From: JAZKHT01 sp040385245 | Lineage (GTDB): Bacteria; Pseudomonadota; Alphaproteobacteria; Rhodobacterales; Rhodobacteraceae | NCBI GenBank assembly: GCA_040385245.1 | Contig: JAZKHT010000002.1 | Coordinates: 104,414 to 168,413 of the forward strand | DNA length: 64,000 bases | Direction of reading: 5' to 3' | Shown: piece after piece, positions 46,633 through 55,006 of the stretch | Layout of the letters: each line of letters starts with the position of its first letter | How positions within the stretch are numbered: the first letter of the stretch is position 1 | Notes under the pieces: model-generated | Told to the model about the DNA's origin: nothing | The model's database searches: none | The model's input: only the letters and a program-made list of their open reading frames with translations | Program-made: the position numbers and the translations under genes

Positions 46633-47541
46633 TCAGAAAACCGCGATCAGGGCCACGATTGCCACCATTCCGGCCCATGCCCGCCACAGGGCGTCGCAGG
46701 TGGCGTCGATGTCAGCCGGCCCGGCATCGCGTCGGCCCGTCGCGTTGACCCACGGAAAATCCTGCCGCACCCCGTGATAACTGCGCGGCCCCGACAGAGC
46801 GATGCCCAGCACAACGGCCATTGCCGCCTCGGGCCAGCCCGCGTTCGGTGATCGGTGCAAAGGCGCATCGCGCAGGATGGGGCCCGGTTGCGTCCATCCG
46901 TGCGTCAGCGCGATCAACGCCGCCGTCAACCGCGCCGGGATCAGGTTCAGCAGATCGTCAAACCGCGCTGCGGCCCAGCCGAACTGTTCGTGTCGCGGCG
47001 TGCGGTGGCCGATCATGCTGTCGGCGGTATTGGTGATCTTGTAGACCATCAGCCCCGGTAAACCCAAGATCAGGAACCAGAAGGCGGGCGCGATGACCCC
47101 ATCGCTCAGGTTCTCGGCGGCGCTTTCGATGGCCGCGCGCGATACGTCGGCGGCGTCCATGCCGCTTGTATCGCGGCCAACGATCATCGACACCGCGCGC
47201 CGCCCGTCGCCCAGCGAGAGACGCAAGGCATCAGCGACGGCACGGACGTGTGAGACAAGGCTTTTCTGCGCCAGCAGGATTGCGGCGGCGATGATCTCCA
47301 GTATCCCGGCGTCGGGGATCAAGTGGATCAGCCAGCCCAATCCCCATGCGACGGCGGCCAATGCGGCCATGGCAGCGATGCCCTTTGCCCTGCGTGCGGG
47401 GCCAGTGTTGAACCGTTTGTCCACCCAAGAAACCGCGCGGCCCATCAGCACGGCGGGATGCGGTGCGCGATCCCACAGCCAGCGCGGCTCTCCCATCAGG
47501 GCATCCAGCAACATCGCGGGCAGCAACAGAAATGCAGTCAT
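46633..47541 (-). CDS. cbiB: Adenosylcobinamide-phosphate synthase
   Basis: 302 residues, membrane protein with several helices. CbiB landmarks: LLDALMGEPRWLWDRAPHPAVLMGR at the N-terminus (GxPxxxxHPVxxxG pattern), VGRDTSGMDAADVSRAAIES near residue 130, and AFWFLILGLPG near residue 160. It attaches (R)-1-amino-2-propanol phosphate to adenosylcobyric acid in late B12 synthesis (called CobD in Pseudomonas denitrificans nomenclature). Overlaps its partner gene by four bases. Confidence 0.93.
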   Translation of the reverse strand: MTAFLLLPAMLLDALMGEPRWLWDRAPHPAVLMGRAVSWVDKRFNTGPARRAKGIAAMAALAAVAWGLGWLIHLIPDAGILEIIAAAILLAQKSLVSHVRAVADALRLSLGDGRRAVSMIVGRDTSGMDAADVSRAAIESAAENLSDGVIAPAFWFLILGLPGLMVYKITNTADSMIGHRTPRHEQFGWAAARFDDLLNLIPARLTAALIALTHGWTQPGPILRDAPLHRSPNAGWPEAAMAVVLGIALSGPRSYHGVRQDFPWVNATGRRDAGPADIDATCDALWRAWAGMVAIVALIAVF

Positions 47542-48479
47542 GGCAACGCCGCCATCACTGCCGTTTCCAGCCGTGCCCAACTGCCATGCCCCGGCAGCCC
47601 AAGGCGCAGCCAGTGCGGCGAATAGGGGAAAACCCGGCTCCAGATCCTGTGGCGGGCCAGCCCATCCTGTGCGGCACGGGCGTCGGGCACATGATACAGG
47701 CGAAACAGATCGGTTCCCCCGACCAAAGGCGCGCGCACCATTCCATCCAGCCGTAGCGCGTCTTGCGCCAGACGTTTGCGGGTGGCATCGGCCCAAGCGT
47801 GATCGTGCAGCGCCGCAGTCCCCGCCACCAGCGCAGGCCCGCTGACCGGCCAGGGGCCAAGCATCTGCGCCAGTTTTTCGATCAAGATCGGATCACCGAT
47901 GGCAAAGCCCAGGCGCAGGCCCGCCAGACCCCAGAACTTTCCAAAGCTTTTCAGCACCAGCGTGCCGGGCCGGGTCGCAAGCCCGATCAGACTCGCCTCC
48001 GGTATCACATCGCAAAAGCTTTCGTCGATGACGCACAGCGCACCTTTCGGGGCAACGGCAAGCCGTCCGTCCGGGTTGTTCGGATGCACGACGACCCGTG
48101 CCTCGGCAGGATCGTTGACCACCTGCCAGCCAAGGGCGCGAAAGGCGTGACCGTGTTCGTTGTACGTTGGGCCTGCAATCTGCACCTGCCCCGCCGTCAT
48201 CAACGCTGGGATGCGCGCGATCAGACTGGATGCACCGGGGGCCGCCAGAACCGCCGCCCCATCGGGAACAGTCCAGAACGACCGCGCCGCCGCCGTCAGC
48301 GCGGCAATGGCGGCACTGTCGGGCAAGGCAGTCCAGACATCGGCAGGGAAAACTGGCAGCGGATAGGGTGATGGATTGATCCCTGTCGACAGGTCCAGCC
48401 AATCGCCGCGCGCGCCACCGTAGAGCTGCGCTGCGGCATCAACCCCGCCGCCGTGATCGATTCGTTGCACCCGGTCCAT
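47538..48479 (-). CDS. cobC: Threonine-phosphate decarboxylase (PLP-dependent)
   Basis: 313 residues, class I/II aminotransferase fold. Starts at MDRVQRIDHGGG, a common N-terminus of this family, and carries DLSTGINPSPYPLP near residue 27 and the PLP lysine in KSFGKFWGLAGLRLG near residue 180. It makes (R)-1-amino-2-propanol phosphate from threonine phosphate, the substrate of the next gene's product, so the two steps are encoded together. CAGG at a short distance before the ATG is a weak SD. No B12 riboswitch box was seen upstream. Confidence 0.9.
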   Translation of the reverse strand: MDRVQRIDHGGGVDAAAQLYGGARGDWLDLSTGINPSPYPLPVFPADVWTALPDSAAIAALTAAARSFWTVPDGAAVLAAPGASSLIARIPALMTAGQVQIAGPTYNEHGHAFRALGWQVVNDPAEARVVVHPNNPDGRLAVAPKGALCVIDESFCDVIPEASLIGLATRPGTLVLKSFGKFWGLAGLRLGFAIGDPILIEKLAQMLGPWPVSGPALVAGTAALHDHAWADATRKRLAQDALRLDGMVRAPLVGGTDLFRLYHVPDARAAQDGLARHRIWSRVFPYSPHWLRLGLPGHGSWARLETAVMAALP

Positions 48480-48646
48480 ACCTGCCGTGAAACCTGATAG
48501 CGGCTGAACTGGCAACCGCGATTGGAACGAACCCCACCGTGCTGTGTTACAAAATCGGCACGCCACCCTGCCGAACCAATACTGTCATGGCGTTGTCTTG
48601 ATTTTAACGCACTCTCGGACACACTAGACCTCATAGGGGGACTGCA

Positions 48647-48997
48647 ATGCTTGAATTCCTGCCGAAAGAGGTTCGCGAAGGTCTGGATGCCGCGCGCAAG
48701 CGGGACCAGAAGAAACGCGCCCGGATGCGCGTGCAGGTCGGAGAGGCGGTGTTTCCCGTGTTGCGGTTCTGGGATGATGGCATGGCGCTGGATGCCACGC
48801 TGACACCACGTCTGCGCGGTTTGGTCGATGTTTACGACGGCGCGCGGCATGTGTTTCAATGCCTGATCGTCGCCTCGACGGAAGAAAACGGCGAGCTTGT
48901 CTGCGATTTCAAACGCGTCACCGCTGTATCGGAAAAGCCGCCGCTGGACTTCTGGCGTGATGAAAACGCGCCAGTGGGCTGGATCACAAAGGCCTGA
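48647..48997 (+). CDS. Hypothetical protein, small conserved type
   Basis: 116 residues with a GGGGAC-type SD region before the ATG. The N-terminal 25 residues are charged and helical (KEVREGLDAARKRDQKKRARMRV); the rest is beta-rich (PVLRFWDDGMALDAT, LRGLVDVYDG, ECLI-like VFQCLIVAS). The pattern of a short basic helix and a PilZ-like beta barrel is suggestive but no signature residues are seen. No operon partner; converges with the PatB gene. Confidence 0.75.
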   Translation: MLEFLPKEVREGLDAARKRDQKKRARMRVQVGEAVFPVLRFWDDGMALDATLTPRLRGLVDVYDGARHVFQCLIVASTEENGELVCDFKRVTAVSEKPPLDFWRDENAPVGWITKA

Positions 48998-49061
48998 CCC
49001 ATTTACCTTTGGAAAACCCACCCGTGGCTGCGGCTTGCCGGACCAACAAGGTCAATGGCGC

Positions 49062-49077
49062 GCCCCGTAAACGGGGC
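49062..49077. terminator. Hairpin between convergent genes
   Basis: GCCCCG and CGGGGC with a TAAA loop form a six-pair stem in the 89 bases between two convergent stop codons. There is no T run on either side, so termination by it alone is uncertain. Confidence 0.35.
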
Positions 49078-49086
49078 ACCGCCTGA

Positions 49087-50259
49087 CTATTGAAGATCCG
49101 CAAACGTCGCCTGCATCCGGGCCACCGCTTCGACCACCTGCGCACGCGGGGCCGCGATGTTGAAGCGCAGGAAGGACTCGCCGCCCGCCCCGAACGATGC
49201 GCCGTGGTTGGTGGCGATCTTCGCCTCTTTCTCGACCCGGGCGGTGAATTCCGCCGAACTCATGCCAGTGCCGGAAAAATCAAGCCATGCGAGATATGTC
49301 GCCTCAAGCGGCATGGATTTCAGTCCCGGAATCGCGGCCATTCCTGCGTCGAACACCCGGCGGTTTTCGTCCAGATAGACCATCAGATCGTCCACCCAAG
49401 CGGCCCCTTCGGGCGAATAGGCGGCCGTTGCCATGTGCAAGCCGAATGAATTTGGCGATATCCCCATCGCCATCATCCGGTCGGCAAAGCGTTTGCGCAA
49501 GGCGGGGTCAGGGATGATCACATTGCCCGAATGTGCGCCCGCGATGTTGAAGGTTTTTGTGGTCGCCGTCATCATCACCAGACGGTCCGCAACATCGGGT
49601 GCGGCCAGCGGCATGGCGATGTGTTTTTGCCCCGGATAAACCAGATCGTGATGGATTTCGTCCGACACAAGGATAAGGCCGTGGCGCTGGCAAAAATCGG
49701 CAACGCCGCGCAATTCTGCGGCCGTCCAGACCCGGCCCCCCGGATTGTGGGGCGAACACAGGATCAGCATCGTCTCGGCCCCGGTCATCTGCGTGTCCCA
49801 GGCATCAAAGTCCATCTCGTATCGACCCGCGACGGACGCCAGTTGGCATTCTACCACGCTGCGACCCGCCGCTTTGATGATCCGCGCAAAGGCATGATAG
49901 ACCGGCGTCATCAGCACCACGCCGTCCCCCGGTCGGGTAAAGGTGTCGATGCACATCGCGGCACCATGGACCAAGCCATGCGTGGTGAAAATTTCGTCCC
50001 GCTGCACGTTCCAGCCGTGGCGCGACTGCATCCACCAGCGGATCGCATCCAGATAGGCCGCATCATCGCCGAAATAGCCATAGATGCCATGTGCGGCCAT
50101 CCCCTCGACCGCGCGCTGCACGCACTGCGGCGGGCGAAACTCCATATCTGCCACCCACATCGCCAGACCGCCGCGCGCGGGTACGCCATAAAGACGCTCC
50201 ATCATGTCCCATTTTACCGAATGGGTGCCGATGCGGTCGATCTGTTCGTCAAAGGTCAT
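49087..50259 (-). CDS. MalY/PatB family PLP-dependent lyase
   Basis: 390 residues from the ATG at 50259, which has GAGG five bases upstream; a longer start at 50298 is less likely. Class I/II aminotransferase fold with KWDMMERLYG at the N-terminus, WVADMEFRPP near residue 38, CSPHNPGGRVW near residue 160 and the PLP lysine in TATTKTFNIAG near residue 228. These features define the PatB/MalY branch, which usually has cystathionine beta-lyase activity. Divergent from the def operon. Confidence 0.9.
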   Translation of the reverse strand: MTFDEQIDRIGTHSVKWDMMERLYGVPARGGLAMWVADMEFRPPQCVQRAVEGMAAHGIYGYFGDDAAYLDAIRWWMQSRHGWNVQRDEIFTTHGLVHGAAMCIDTFTRPGDGVVLMTPVYHAFARIIKAAGRSVVECQLASVAGRYEMDFDAWDTQMTGAETMLILCSPHNPGGRVWTAAELRGVADFCQRHGLILVSDEIHHDLVYPGQKHIAMPLAAPDVADRLVMMTATTKTFNIAGAHSGNVIIPDPALRKRFADRMMAMGISPNSFGLHMATAAYSPEGAAWVDDLMVYLDENRRVFDAGMAAIPGLKSMPLEATYLAWLDFSGTGMSSAEFTARVEKEAKIATNHGASFGAGGESFLRFNIAAPRAQVVEAVARMQATFADLQ

Positions 50260-50433
50260 CTGATCCTCGTGCGCGATGGTTTCCGCACGACTTAGCAAAA
50301 TCGGATCAAAAGACCAAATGGGAAATCGACGTCGGATTGAAATTCCAGATTAGCCAATAAATATGGAAATACGTCCTGTATAATGCCCAAAAGCCGGAAC
50401 AAATGTCCCGGCCGATCCGGCCACCCCTGACCA

Positions 50434-50462
50434 TTGCGCGACGGCGGCACTTCCCTTAAATC
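50434..50462 (+). promoter_or_regulatory. Probable promoter of the def-fmt operon (leaderless?)
   Basis: TTGCGC (50434-50439), a 17-base spacer, then TAAATC (50457-50462). Transcription would start six to eight bases downstream, which falls on the ATG of the first def gene at 50469. No Shine-Dalgarno is present before that ATG, so a leaderless transcript is possible. The upstream 209-base gap is AT-rich near 50340-50390 but shows nothing else specific. Confidence 0.4.
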
Positions 50463-50468
50463 TGCGCC

Positions 50469-50999
50469 ATGATCCGCTCCATCCTGATCCATCCCGATCC
50501 GCGCCTCAAGAAGGCATGCGATCCCGTTCCGTCCATCACGGCCGAGATGGGAAAGCTGGCCGAGGACATGCTTGAAACCATGTATGATGCGCCCGGAATC
50601 GGCCTTGCCGCGCCGCAAATCGGGGTGATGAAGCGCCTTTTGGTGATGGATTGCATCAAGGCCGTGGACCAACCGCCCCGTCCGATGGTGCTGTTCAACC
50701 CGGAAATCCTGTGGTCATCCGATGACCTTTCGACCTATGAAGAAGGCTGCCTGTCGATCCCCGATCAGTTCGCCGATGTGCAGCGCCCGGCGTCGGTGCG
50801 CGTGCGCTGGATGGGGCTGGACGGGGCAGAGGAAGAGGAAACCTTTGACGGTCTGTGGGCCACCTGCGTGCAGCACGAGATTGACCATCTGAACGGCAAG
50901 CTGTTCATCGATTACCTTCGCCCGCTGAAACGGCAGATGATCACCCGCCGCATGGAAAAGCTGAAACGCGAAATCGCCCGCGAACAGGGTGGCCGCTGA
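50469..50999 (+). CDS. def: Peptide deformylase 1
   Basis: 176 residues with all three peptide deformylase motifs: GIGLAAPQ near residue 42, EEGCLSIP near residue 92 and QHEIDHLNG near residue 135. It removes formyl from the nascent N-terminal methionine; the Cys of motif 2 and the two His of motif 3 bind the metal, the Glu is the general base. First gene of def-def-def-fmt; its stop overlaps the next start by one base (TGATG). Confidence 0.95.
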   Translation: MIRSILIHPDPRLKKACDPVPSITAEMGKLAEDMLETMYDAPGIGLAAPQIGVMKRLLVMDCIKAVDQPPRPMVLFNPEILWSSDDLSTYEEGCLSIPDQFADVQRPASVRVRWMGLDGAEEEETFDGLWATCVQHEIDHLNGKLFIDYLRPLKRQMITRRMEKLKREIAREQGGR

Positions 51000-51487
51000 T
51001 GGCGGTGCTGCCGATCGTGACCTATCCCGACCCGCGCCTGACCACGCCCTGCGCGCCCGCCGTGCTGGACGATACGACGCGGGCCTTGGCGGCAGATATG
51101 CTGAAAACGATGTATGCGGCCCCCGGCCGGGGTCTGGCCGCGCCGCAGGTCGGTGTGCTGATCCGGTTGTTTGTGATGGATACCGGGTGGAAAGACGGCA
51201 CGCCCGCGCCGCGTGTGATGGTCAATCCGCAGATCGTGCGTCAGGGCGCAGACGTCGCCCCGATGGCCGAAGGGTGCCTGTCGATCCCCGGTATCACCGC
51301 AGTCGTCACCCGTCCGACAGACATCACCCTGCGCTGGACCGACCTTGACGGCACGGTGCAGGAACAGGATCTGACCGGCATCGAGGCCATTTGTGCGCAG
51401 CATGAACACGACCACCTCGACGGTATCCTGACGCTGGACCGGCTTGATCCCGTTGCCCGCGCGCAGGCCTTGGCGGAATTGGCATGA
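50999..51487 (+). CDS. Peptide deformylase 2
   Basis: 162 residues. Motif 1 reads GRGLAAPQ (an Arg where most enzymes have Ile or Val), motif 2 EGCLSIPG, and motif 3 QHEHDHLDG. All metal ligands and the catalytic glutamate are present, so the protein is probably active, though less canonical than the first copy. Translationally coupled on both sides: one-base overlap with deformylase 1 and a four-base overlap (ATGA) with the third gene. Confidence 0.9.
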   Translation: MAVLPIVTYPDPRLTTPCAPAVLDDTTRALAADMLKTMYAAPGRGLAAPQVGVLIRLFVMDTGWKDGTPAPRVMVNPQIVRQGADVAPMAEGCLSIPGITAVVTRPTDITLRWTDLDGTVQEQDLTGIEAICAQHEHDHLDGILTLDRLDPVARAQALAELA

Positions 51488-51987
51488 CGGTCCGGCTGTG
51501 CCTGCCCTACCCGCATCCGGTTCTGAAAACCCCCGCCGGATCGGTGACCGCGATCACCGATGAGGTGCGCCGCATCTGGGCCGACATGGTTGATACGATG
51601 GATGCGATGCCGGGATACGGGCTTGCTGCCGTGCAGATCGGTGTGCCGCTGCGCCTTGCCGTCGTTGATGCGTCCGACGCGCGCGGTCAGGCCGTGCTGA
51701 TGGCCAACCCAGAAATCCTGCACGCCTCAACCCAGTTTCGCGACCATGACGAGGCGTCGCCAAACCTGCCCGGTGTGTCTGCTGTGATTACCCGCCCGCG
51801 CGCGGTGACAGTGCGGTTTCTGAACGTGGACGGTGAGAGTGAGGATCGCGAATTCGTCAACCTTTGGGCCACCAGCGTTCAGCACCAGATCGACCATCTG
51901 GCAGGCAAGATGTATTTCGATCACCTGTCGCCGCTGAAACGCAAGATGCTGATCGGCAAGGCTGAAAAGCTGCGGAGACGCGGATGA
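51484..51987 (+). CDS. Peptide deformylase-like protein lacking catalytic residues
   Basis: 167 residues, same fold by length and motif order. Motif 1 is kept as GYGLAAVQ (Pro replaced by Val), but motif 2 reads EASPNLPG, with Ser92 in place of the metal-binding cysteine. Motif 3 reads QHQIDHLAG, with Gln135 in place of the catalytic glutamate. In E. coli deformylase the Cys is a metal ligand and the Glu the general base, so this copy should be inactive as a deformylase. The frame is intact and coupled to its neighbours by four-base overlaps, so it is being kept as a protein rather than decaying. Confidence 0.88.
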   Translation: MTVRLCLPYPHPVLKTPAGSVTAITDEVRRIWADMVDTMDAMPGYGLAAVQIGVPLRLAVVDASDARGQAVLMANPEILHASTQFRDHDEASPNLPGVSAVITRPRAVTVRFLNVDGESEDREFVNLWATSVQHQIDHLAGKMYFDHLSPLKRKMLIGKAEKLRRRG

Positions 51988-52877
51988 AAATCGTTTTCAT
52001 GGGCACGCCTGCGTTTTCCGTGCCAATTTTGAACGCGATTGCTGCGCAGCATGACATTGTGGCCGTCTACTGCCAGCCCCCCCGTCCGGCGGGGCGCGGC
52101 AAGGCGGACCGGCCCAGTCCCGTACAGGCGCGGGCCGAAGAATTGGGCCTGCCCGTCCGACATCCGGCCACACTGAAAGACGCGCAAACGCAAGCCGAGT
52201 TTGTGGCGTTTGGGGCGGATGTGGCGGTGGTTGTGGCCTATGGTCTGATCCTGCCGCAGGCGGTGCTGGATGCGCCGCGCCTTGGCTGCCTGAACATCCA
52301 TGCCTCGCTTTTGCCGCGCTGGCGGGGGGCTGCCCCGATCCACCGTGCCATCATGGCGGGTGATACCCAGACCGGCATCTGCATCATGCAGATGGAGGCG
52401 GGCCTGGACACCGGCCCGGTGTTGCTGCGCGAGGCAACCGCCATCGGCCCCGAAGAAACCACGCAAGATCTGCATGACCGATTGTCCGTGATGGGCGCGC
52501 GGCTGATCTGCGACGCGCTGACCCGTCTGCCCCTGCCAGGGGTGCCGCAGCCCGACGATGGTGTTACCTACGCCACGAAAATCGACAAGGCCGAAGCGCG
52601 CATTGACTGGACGCGCCCTTCTGTCGCGGTTGACAATCAGATCCGTGGCCTGTCACCCTTTCCCGGCGCATGGACCGAAGCTGCGGGGGAACGGATCAAA
52701 TTCCTCCGCTCGCGGGTGGCACCGGGGTCTGGTGCGCCGGGGCAGGTTCTGGATGGCCTGACCATCGCCTGCGGGACGGGGGCGGTTGAAATCACGCTGG
52801 CGCAGCGTGAAGGCAAGCGTCCCATGACGGCGGAGGACTTTTTGCGCGGGTTCCAACTGCCAGCGCACTTGCGCTGA
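51984..52877 (+). CDS. fmt: Methionyl-tRNA formyltransferase
   Basis: 297 residues. The N-terminal formyltransferase domain has MGTPAFSVPIL near residue 6, then the active-site region CLNIHASLLPRWRGAAPIHRAI near residue 102 with the catalytic Asn-His, and AGDTQTGICIMQMEAGLDTGP near residue 127. The C-terminal OB-like domain (about 205-297) binds tRNA. It formylates Met-tRNA for initiation; the deformylases upstream reverse the mark on new proteins. Starts inside the stop of the third deformylase-like gene. Confidence 0.95.
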   Translation: MKIVFMGTPAFSVPILNAIAAQHDIVAVYCQPPRPAGRGKADRPSPVQARAEELGLPVRHPATLKDAQTQAEFVAFGADVAVVVAYGLILPQAVLDAPRLGCLNIHASLLPRWRGAAPIHRAIMAGDTQTGICIMQMEAGLDTGPVLLREATAIGPEETTQDLHDRLSVMGARLICDALTRLPLPGVPQPDDGVTYATKIDKAEARIDWTRPSVAVDNQIRGLSPFPGAWTEAAGERIKFLRSRVAPGSGAPGQVLDGLTIACGTGAVEITLAQREGKRPMTAEDFLRGFQLPAHLR

Positions 52878-52958
52878 TTTATCGGCCAAAGCGGCAGGGG
52901 GCTGACAGCGCGCCCGACAATCCCCATATTCCGTTCAAAGGGATTAGGGGGACGGGCC

Positions 52959-53192
52959 ATGCCCATCGTGTTGCTGGTGATCATCGGGGCCGCTGCCGGG
53001 TTTCTGGCCACCCGGTTCATGAAGGTGCAGACGGATGTCCCGACGACAATCTTCATTGGTATGGGCGGTGCGCTGATCGGCGGGCTGGTGCTGCGGTTTC
53101 TGGTGACACTGACCGGGGCCATGGCCGGATTTGTCGGGGCTGTGTTGGGGGCGATGGTGCTGATCTGGCTGTGGCAGACCTACATCCGGTGA
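52959..53192 (+). CDS. Small membrane protein, GlsB/YeaQ-like
   Basis: 77 residues, almost entirely hydrophobic: three membrane helices with glycine-rich turns (IIGAAAGFLATRFM near residue 8, GMGGALIGGLVLRF near 34, GAVLGAMVLIWLW near 60). The pattern of small Gly-rich repeats matches the transglycosylase-associated (GlsB/YeaQ/YmgE) family. A GGGGGACGGG stretch before the ATG may serve as SD. Its stop codon abuts the stop of the convergent TetR gene with no base between (TGATCA). Confidence 0.75.
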   Translation: MPIVLLVIIGAAAGFLATRFMKVQTDVPTTIFIGMGGALIGGLVLRFLVTLTGAMAGFVGAVLGAMVLIWLWQTYIR

Positions 53193-53699
53193 TCAGCCCA
53201 ACCGACGCACGGCATCCTTGAGGCGGAATGCTTTGCCGCCCGCGATCTGCCACAGCATCTGTCCCTGCCACGCGGCAAACAACAGCGCCGCCCCCTCGTG
53301 CGCTTTGGCACCCCCGCCCAGACGCTGCGCCAGCTCGTCTTCAACAGCAGCGCGCCACTCAGTTGCCCGGTCCCGCAAGTGGGGGTCGCTGCGACTGTAG
53401 AACAGGGTCAGGCTTGGGTGATGATCCGCCTGTTCGGACAGGCCCTTCAGAAATGCCTGCGGTGGTCCGTCCCGCGCCGCACAATCCGCCACCTGCGCGT
53501 CAAGGTGGTCCCATGCCGCCATCAACGCCGCCCGCACCATGCCGTCTCGGTCGCCAAATCGTTGCACAAGCGTCGATGCGGCAAGGCCCGTGGCCCGCGC
53601 GACCGGCCCAAACCCCACGGCCCTGTCCCCGCCGTTTGCCAGCAGCTGGCGCAAGGTGGAAAAGATGACGTCATCGGAAAGGGTGCGCGGGCGTGCCAT
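53193..53699 (-). CDS. TetR family transcriptional regulator
   Basis: 168 residues. The N-terminal helix-turn-helix is at about residues 8-52 (DVIFSTLRQLLANGG, then GPVARATGLAASTLVQRFGDRDGMV), typical of TetR. The C-terminal part is alpha-helical and ligand-binding in the family. The ATG lies next to the divergent side of a 74-base gap to the TRIC gene, which contains CGATCATTCGTTCATTAAA, a possible operator. Target unknown. Confidence 0.88.
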   Translation of the reverse strand: MARPRTLSDDVIFSTLRQLLANGGDRAVGFGPVARATGLAASTLVQRFGDRDGMVRAALMAAWDHLDAQVADCAARDGPPQAFLKGLSEQADHHPSLTLFYSRSDPHLRDRATEWRAAVEDELAQRLGGGAKAHEGAALLFAAWQGQMLWQIAGGKAFRLKDAVRRLG

Positions 53700-53773
53700 G
53701 CCGCGAATCTAGACGATCATTCGTTCATTAAAAGGCAAATCCGGCGATGGCGTGGGTCTGCAGGGAACGTGAC

Positions 53774-54394
53774 CTAGCGTTTCGGCGATGACGGCTTTGG
53801 TGGCCGTGACCGATAGACCGGCAACCGCCAGCCAAAGGCCAGACTGCCGGCCCGCAACACAAGTGTCACCGCTCCACACACCAGCAGGGCAAACGGCGCT
53901 GTCCCGACCAGAACTGCGCTCAGCGCCCCGGCAAAGGCGCAGGTGACGTACAGTTCGCCCTGCTTCAGCACCAGCGGCACCTCATTGCACACCACATCCC
54001 GCATCAGCCCGCCCATGCATCCCGTGACCATGCCCATGACCAGCACGATGGGCCAGCTTGCCCCCATGCCGATGGCCGCCGCCACACCTGCGGGCACCGC
54101 GACCGCCAATGCCAGCGCGTCGATCCATTCCAGCACACGGTAGCGGCTTTCCAACAGATGCGCGGTAAAGAACACCAGCACCGCCGCCAGCGCCGCCACG
54201 GCCAATATCAACGGATCGGCCATCCAGAACACGGGCCGGTCCAGCATCACGTCGCGCAACGTGCCGCCACCCACCGCTGTCAGGCAGGCGATGAAGATGA
54301 ACCCCACGATATCCAGCTGCGACCGGCTGGCCACCAGCGCGCCCGTCAGGGCAAAGACCGCGACGGCGGCGTAATCCAGCGCCGCCAGTCCCAT
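53774..54394 (-). CDS. TRIC/UPF0126 family cation channel
   Basis: 206 residues, seven helices arranged as two repeats, each with the glycine-rich GG motif and an Arg-Asp (GGGTLRDVMLDRPVFWM near residue 43 and GCMGGLMRDVVCNEVP near 127). This is the trimeric intracellular cation channel family; bacterial members (YicG/YvgL-like) form K+/Na+-permeable trimers. The ATG at 54394 is the last base shared with the rnhA stop (TGATG); an in-frame GTG precedes it by one codon. Confidence 0.88.
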   Translation of the reverse strand: MGLAALDYAAVAVFALTGALVASRSQLDIVGFIFIACLTAVGGGTLRDVMLDRPVFWMADPLILAVAALAAVLVFFTAHLLESRYRVLEWIDALALAVAVPAGVAAAIGMGASWPIVLVMGMVTGCMGGLMRDVVCNEVPLVLKQGELYVTCAFAGALSAVLVGTAPFALLVCGAVTLVLRAGSLAFGWRLPVYRSRPPKPSSPKR

Positions 54395-54852
54395 CACGCC
54401 CTGACCTTGAAGGGGGCCATCCCGGCGCGGGCCAAGGCATCGGCACGCTCGTTTTCAGCGTGACCGGCATGGCCCTTGATCCAGCGCCAGACGACCTTGT
54501 GCCGTTGTTGCGCCAGATCCAGCCGCTGCCACAGATCGGCATTCTTGACCGGATCACGCCCCGCCGTGCGCCAGCCGTTCCGCTTCCAGCCGTGAATCCA
54601 TTCAGTTACGCCGTTCTTCACATAGGCGCTGTCGGTGACCACGGTGATTTCGGTGTCGCGGGCCAATGCCTCCAGCGCCGAGATTGCGGCCATCAACTCC
54701 ATCCGGTTGTTGGTGGTCATCGCCTCGCCACCCGACAATTCGCGTTCCTTGACGACGTCGCCACCGTCGCGCGCGACCATCAGCACACCCCAACCCCCGG
54801 GGCCCGGATTGCCGGAACAGGCACCATCGGTATAGGCGAAAAGATGCGGCAT
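54394..54852 (-). CDS. rnhA: Ribonuclease HI
   Basis: 152 residues. The DEDD active site is present: YTDGACSGNPG near residue 8, the Glu in NRMELMAAISALE near residue 49, the Asp in VVTDSAYV near residue 71, and the C-terminal His-Asp (GHAGHAENERADALA near residue 125). It degrades RNA in RNA-DNA hybrids. Co-transcribed with the TRIC channel gene. Confidence 0.95.
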   Translation of the reverse strand: MPHLFAYTDGACSGNPGPGGWGVLMVARDGGDVVKERELSGGEAMTTNNRMELMAAISALEALARDTEITVVTDSAYVKNGVTEWIHGWKRNGWRTAGRDPVKNADLWQRLDLAQQRHKVVWRWIKGHAGHAENERADALARAGMAPFKVRA

Positions 54853-54910
54853 AAGATGTCCTTTTCCCTTCGTTTAGGCAGCCGTGGCGCTGGGGTCAAC
54901 CGCTTCGTTC

Positions 54911-54995
54911 CCCGTTCCTCTTGGCACAAATATCCTCAGGGGGTGAGGCGCTGTTTGCACCGAGCGGGCAGAATGCCCCCTGATTTTTCGCAGAA
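54911..54995 (-). repeat. Rhodobacterales-type intergenic repeat, copy 5
   Basis: On the minus strand an AATCAGGGGG block is followed about 45 bases later by CCCCCTGAGGATATTTG and a purine-rich GCCAAGAGGAAC tail. The G-rich and C-rich arms could pair across a loop with its own GGGC/GCCC stem. Lies between the DUF3429 gene and rnhA. Confidence 0.6.
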
Positions 54996-55006
54996 AAAAC
55001 CGCGCG

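Noticed and set aside
48480..48646. Possible cobalamin riboswitch upstream of cobC
   Set aside because: The region is of suitable length, but no B12-box-like sequence or consistent stems were found.
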